Shown piece after piece: positions 60,952 to 64,000 of a stretch of DNA of 64,000 nucleotides. The stretch lies in NCBI RefSeq assembly GCF_014201315.1, contig NZ_JACHDY010000001.1:1054001-1118000 (forward strand), given 5' to 3'. Position 1 is the first letter of the stretch. Each line of letters starts with the position of its first letter. The notes beneath the pieces were generated by a model. That model was not told the DNA's origin, made no database searches, and was given only the letters and a program-made list of their open reading frames with translations. The position numbers were made by a program, and so were the translations under genes. The DNA is from Edaphobacter lichenicola (GTDB taxonomy: Bacteria; Acidobacteriota; Terriglobia; Terriglobales; Acidobacteriaceae).

Positions 60952-62523
60952 ATGAATATCGACCACACCATCCTGACCGTCCTCATCTTCGTCCCGCTCG
61001 CGGGCGCGGTCCTGCTGGCCTTGCTGCCCGACAAGGGCAGGCTGATGCAATGGGGTGCGCTCGCCGTCACCCTGATCACCTTTATCTGCACCCTGCATCT
61101 GCCCGCAAACTACGACTACTCTGCCGTCGCCGGCACCTTCCAGTTCGAGCAGAATCACGAGTGGATCACCTCGCCCGCCATCCGCTATCACCTCGGCGTC
61201 GACGGCCTCTCTATGTGGCTGGTCGTGCTCACCGGCTTCCTCGCTCCTCTCGGCGTCCTCGTCTCCTGGAACACCATCGGCGATCGCAAGAAGCTCTTCT
61301 ACACCCTCTTCCTCCTGCAACAGGTCGCGATGATCGGCATCTTCGTCTCGCTCGACCTCTTCCTCTACTACGCCTTCTGGGAGCTCTCGCTGGTTCCCAT
61401 GACGCTGCTCATCGCCACCTTCGGCCGCGGCGCCAACCGCCGCCGCGCCGCCATCAAGTACTTCCTCTACACCTTCATCCCGTCTGCGATTCTGCTCGTC
61501 GGGATGCTCTGGGTCTACGCCCGCACCGGCACCTTCCAGCTGCCCGAGCTCGCCCAGCTTGCCGCCGCCCACAATATCTCCAGCAATAACGCAGCGCTCT
61601 GGCTGGCCTCACTTGCCTTCCTCGTAGCCTTCGCAGTCAAAGTTCCAGTCTTTCCGCTTCACGGCTGGCTCTCAGACGCAATCGCCGAAGCCCCCACCGC
61701 AGCCGTGATGGTTCTGGTCGGCAAACTCGGCCTCTACTCCATCCTGCGCTTCTCCTTCAGCATCTTCCCCGAGCAGTCCCGCCAGATCGCTCCGCTTATG
61801 ATCGCCCTCGGAGCCATCGGCATCGTCTACGGTGCGCTCATCGCTCTTGTGCAAAAAGATCTCAAGCAACTGGCCGCATACGGAGCACTCGGACACGTCA
61901 GCGTCGTCGTTCTTGGCATCTTCACCTTCACCATCGCCGGCATCGACGGCGGCATCTACGCCACCCTCAACGAAGGCATCGGCGCCGGTGCTTTCTTCAT
62001 CCTTCTCGGCATTCTCTACGAGCGCTACGGCACCTACGATATGCGCGACTATGGGGGTCTCGCCGCCAAGCTCCCTTGGATGGTAACCCTCTTCGTCATC
62101 ACCACGCTGTCGGTGATCGGCTTGCCGATGCTCAACGGCTTCGTAGGCGAGTTCCTCGTCCTCACCGGCGGCATGCAGTCCGCCGTCACCCACCACACTC
62201 GCTGGACGGTGCTCGCCACCACCGGCGTCATTCTCACCGCCTCGTACATGCTGTGGATGATTCAGCGCGTCTTCTATGGCGACCTGAACGAGAACACAGC
62301 CGACGTACCGGTCCCTGACGTCACCGCGCGCGAGCATCTCGCACTCTGGCCACTAATCGCTGTCATGCTCTTCATGGGCATCGCGTCCCCCTACTGGCTG
62401 CGCGCCATCGACACCGCAGGTACCTACCTCGCGCAGGAACCGCAGCCCATCGAGCCCGCAGCAACCGTTAACACCATCGTCCCAGAGCCACAGACATCCG
62501 CCGCCCAGGAGGCCACGAAGTAA
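60952..62523 (+). CDS. nuoM: NADH-quinone oxidoreductase subunit M
   Basis: 523 residues, antiporter-like. The key Glu lies in FWELSLVPMTLLIATFG, and conserved PLHGWLSDAIAEAPTAAVMV and LVQKDLKQLAAYGALGHVS follow. AAAGGAAAC precedes the ATG. Its TAA overlaps nuoN by one base (TAATG). 51 bases after nuoL. Confidence 0.96.
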   Translation: MNIDHTILTVLIFVPLAGAVLLALLPDKGRLMQWGALAVTLITFICTLHLPANYDYSAVAGTFQFEQNHEWITSPAIRYHLGVDGLSMWLVVLTGFLAPLGVLVSWNTIGDRKKLFYTLFLLQQVAMIGIFVSLDLFLYYAFWELSLVPMTLLIATFGRGANRRRAAIKYFLYTFIPSAILLVGMLWVYARTGTFQLPELAQLAAAHNISSNNAALWLASLAFLVAFAVKVPVFPLHGWLSDAIAEAPTAAVMVLVGKLGLYSILRFSFSIFPEQSRQIAPLMIALGAIGIVYGALIALVQKDLKQLAAYGALGHVSVVVLGIFTFTIAGIDGGIYATLNEGIGAGAFFILLGILYERYGTYDMRDYGGLAAKLPWMVTLFVITTLSVIGLPMLNGFVGEFLVLTGGMQSAVTHHTRWTVLATTGVILTASYMLWMIQRVFYGDLNENTADVPVPDVTAREHLALWPLIAVMLFMGIASPYWLRAIDTAGTYLAQEPQPIEPAATVNTIVPEPQTSAAQEATK

Positions 62524-64000
62524 TGTCCCCTAACGTCCTGGCCCTCCTTCCCGAGCTCATCCTCACCCTCGTCGGTGTCCTCGTCATGCTCGTGGAGCCA
62601 TGCCTGAAGCCGGGCTCCAGCCGCAAACCTCTTGGCTGGCTCGCGATCGTCGGCACCGTCGCCGCTCTCGCCGGAAGCTGGTATCAGATTCAGTTCGGCA
62701 CCCTCCACGCCTTCTCCGGCACCATTCAGGTCGACGCCTTCTCGGTGCTCTTCCACTTCGTCATCGGCTCCGTCGTCCTGGTTACCCTGCTGGGCTCAAT
62801 AGATTTCTTCGAAGGCAATGCCAGCCACGCCGGCGAGTACTTCGCACTTATTCTCTTCGGCGCAGTCGGCATGATGCTGATGACCTGCTCGGTCGAACTC
62901 CTCATGGTCTTCGTCGGCCTGGAGATCTCCTCGATCTCGACCTACATCATGTGCGGCTTCCGCAAGGGTCAGGCCACCGGCACCGAGTCCTCTATCAAGT
63001 ACTTCCTGCTCGGCTCCTTCGCCACCGCTTTCTTCCTCTACGGTGTGGCCCTCTCGTTCGGCGCGACGGGTTCTACCAACATCTACGCCATCGCCCACGG
63101 CCTCGAGACCACGGCAACCCCTGCTTTAGCTTTCACGGCCCTCGCGCTCATCCTTATCGGTCTCGGCTTCAAAGTCTCCGCCGCCCCGTTCCATGTCTGG
63201 ACCCCGGATGTTTATCAGGGCGCACCGGCCCCAGTCGTCGGCCTCATGTCGACCGCACCCAAAGCCGCCGCCTTCGCCGTCCTGCTCCGCATCACCTTCA
63301 CCGGCTTCCCGACCTATCAACATCGCTGGGCCATCCTGATGTGGGTTCTCGCCGCACTGTCAATGACGGTTGGCAATCTCGGCGCTCTTATGCAGCGCGA
63401 CGTCAAGCGCATGCTCGCCTACTCCAGCATCGCTCACGCCGGCTATCTTATGGTCGCCTTCACTGCCTTCCCCTTCGACGGTATCGCCGCGGCCTGCTTC
63501 TACACCGCGACCTACGCCGCGATGAACGTTGGCGCCTTCGCGGTTGTCACGCAGATTGCCGGCTACGACGAGCGCGCTCGCAGCATCGACGACTTCACCG
63601 GTCTCGGCCAGAAGCGCCCCTACCTCGCCGCTCTGCTCAGCTTCTTCCTGCTCTCGCTCATCGGAATCCCCTTCACCGGCGGCTTCTTCGGCAAGTTCTA
63701 CGTCTTCTCCGCAGCGATCCACGGCGGCAATGTGTGGTTGGCCGTTATCGGTCTGCTCAACAGCGGCGTCGCCTGCTTCTATTATCTGCGTCTGCTGGCT
63801 GCGATCTACACTCGTCCCGGCAGCGAGAGCACTCGCCTCAACCAGCTTCGGCGCATCAGTGTTCCTGCGGCGATTGGGATTGGTCTTGCTGCTGTGGCGA
63901 CGGGGGCGCTTGGCATTGTGCCCAGCGGTGCGGTCTCCTTTGCGGAGTACGCCAGCCACTCTACTCTCATCGAACAGGGCCGACAGGAGTGTGCCGCCTC
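62523..64000 (+). CDS. nuoN: NADH-quinone oxidoreductase subunit N (3' truncated)
   Basis: 492 residues visible and the frame is still open at the window end. Antiporter-like: VFVGLEISSISTYIMCGF, GLGFKVSAAPFHVWTPDVYQ, GNLGALMQRDVKRMLAYSSI. The normal length of about 480-510 residues means it ends just beyond the window. Translationally coupled to nuoM. Confidence 0.95.
   Translation, partial: MSPNVLALLPELILTLVGVLVMLVEPCLKPGSSRKPLGWLAIVGTVAALAGSWYQIQFGTLHAFSGTIQVDAFSVLFHFVIGSVVLVTLLGSIDFFEGNASHAGEYFALILFGAVGMMLMTCSVELLMVFVGLEISSISTYIMCGFRKGQATGTESSIKYFLLGSFATAFFLYGVALSFGATGSTNIYAIAHGLETTATPALAFTALALILIGLGFKVSAAPFHVWTPDVYQGAPAPVVGLMSTAPKAAAFAVLLRITFTGFPTYQHRWAILMWVLAALSMTVGNLGALMQRDVKRMLAYSSIAHAGYLMVAFTAFPFDGIAAACFYTATYAAMNVGAFAVVTQIAGYDERARSIDDFTGLGQKRPYLAALLSFFLLSLIGIPFTGGFFGKFYVFSAAIHGGNVWLAVIGLLNSGVACFYYLRLLAAIYTRPGSESTRLNQLRRISVPAAIGIGLAAVATGALGIVPSGAVSFAEYASHSTLIEQGRQECAA

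Noticed and set aside
1..64000. CRISPR arrays, insertion sequences, prophage genes, rRNA/tRNA genes
   Set aside because: No regularly spaced repeats, transposase/integrase motifs, terminal inverted repeats bounding a gene, or tRNA T-loop patterns were found by eye.

Overview
The window is 64 kb of GC-rich chromosomal DNA. It most likely comes from an Acidobacteriota genome of the Terriglobia/Acidobacteriaceae type (Granulicella, Edaphobacter, Terriglobus and relatives). That placement is inferred from the flavour of the proteins, a split complex I operon with separate nuoC and nuoD, a SigK/RskA-like sigma/anti-sigma pair, a bactofilin, many small membrane proteins, and several families of short dispersed intergenic repeats. 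No database was consulted. I see no phage, transposase, CRISPR array, rRNA or tRNA, so this is core chromosome.

Layout. (1) 1-4462: 3' part of a P19-type iron-uptake operon: an FTR1 permease fused to a DUF2318 domain, two MacB/FtsX-type ABC permeases and their ATPase. (2) 4463-15526: nadK, a YceI-like protein, an isochorismatase-fold hydrolase, a large AsmA-like protein, tlyA, an ECF sigma factor with its anti-sigma factor, a beta-propeller lipoprotein and a DUF92 membrane protein; repeats lie at the convergent gene ends. (3) 15527-28200: a YdcF/SanA-like protein, tsaC, a TrmH-family methyltransferase, rarA, small stress/redox proteins, a DsbD-like reductase, prfB with a programmed frameshift, and lnt. 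(4) 28251-37647: a 43-residue membrane protein overlooked by length cut-offs, an APC permease with a cytosolic tail, an AT-hook-like basic protein, a methyltransferase plus bactofilin, an enolase-superfamily OSBS/NSAR beside a COG3375-type GNAT acyltransferase and mazG, an orphan DUF3311 protein and an OmpA-type lipoprotein. (5) 37938-50037: uvrC, a neutral zinc peptidase, an amino-acid permease, glgA, rsmA, ruvC, thiG, DUF3185, an OprB-like porin and a prepilin peptidase. (6) 50095-64000: the complex I operon nuoA-C-D-orf-E-F-G-H-J-K-L-M-N, with nuoN cut by the window edge.

Most notable. The complex I operon is collinear with the standard order but lacks nuoB and nuoI, with no remnants, and carries an unrecognised 100-residue gene between nuoD and nuoE. 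The leader between thiG and the DUF3185 gene holds a long-range stem, a complementary 9-nt switching segment and an intrinsic terminator immediately before thiG, preceded by a 17-codon ORF with an AAGGAGG upstream. It does not match the TPP riboswitch core and is the best candidate here for an undescribed regulatory RNA. The intergenic repeats form at least four families (A-D) combined as mosaics (A+B, C+D, A+D).
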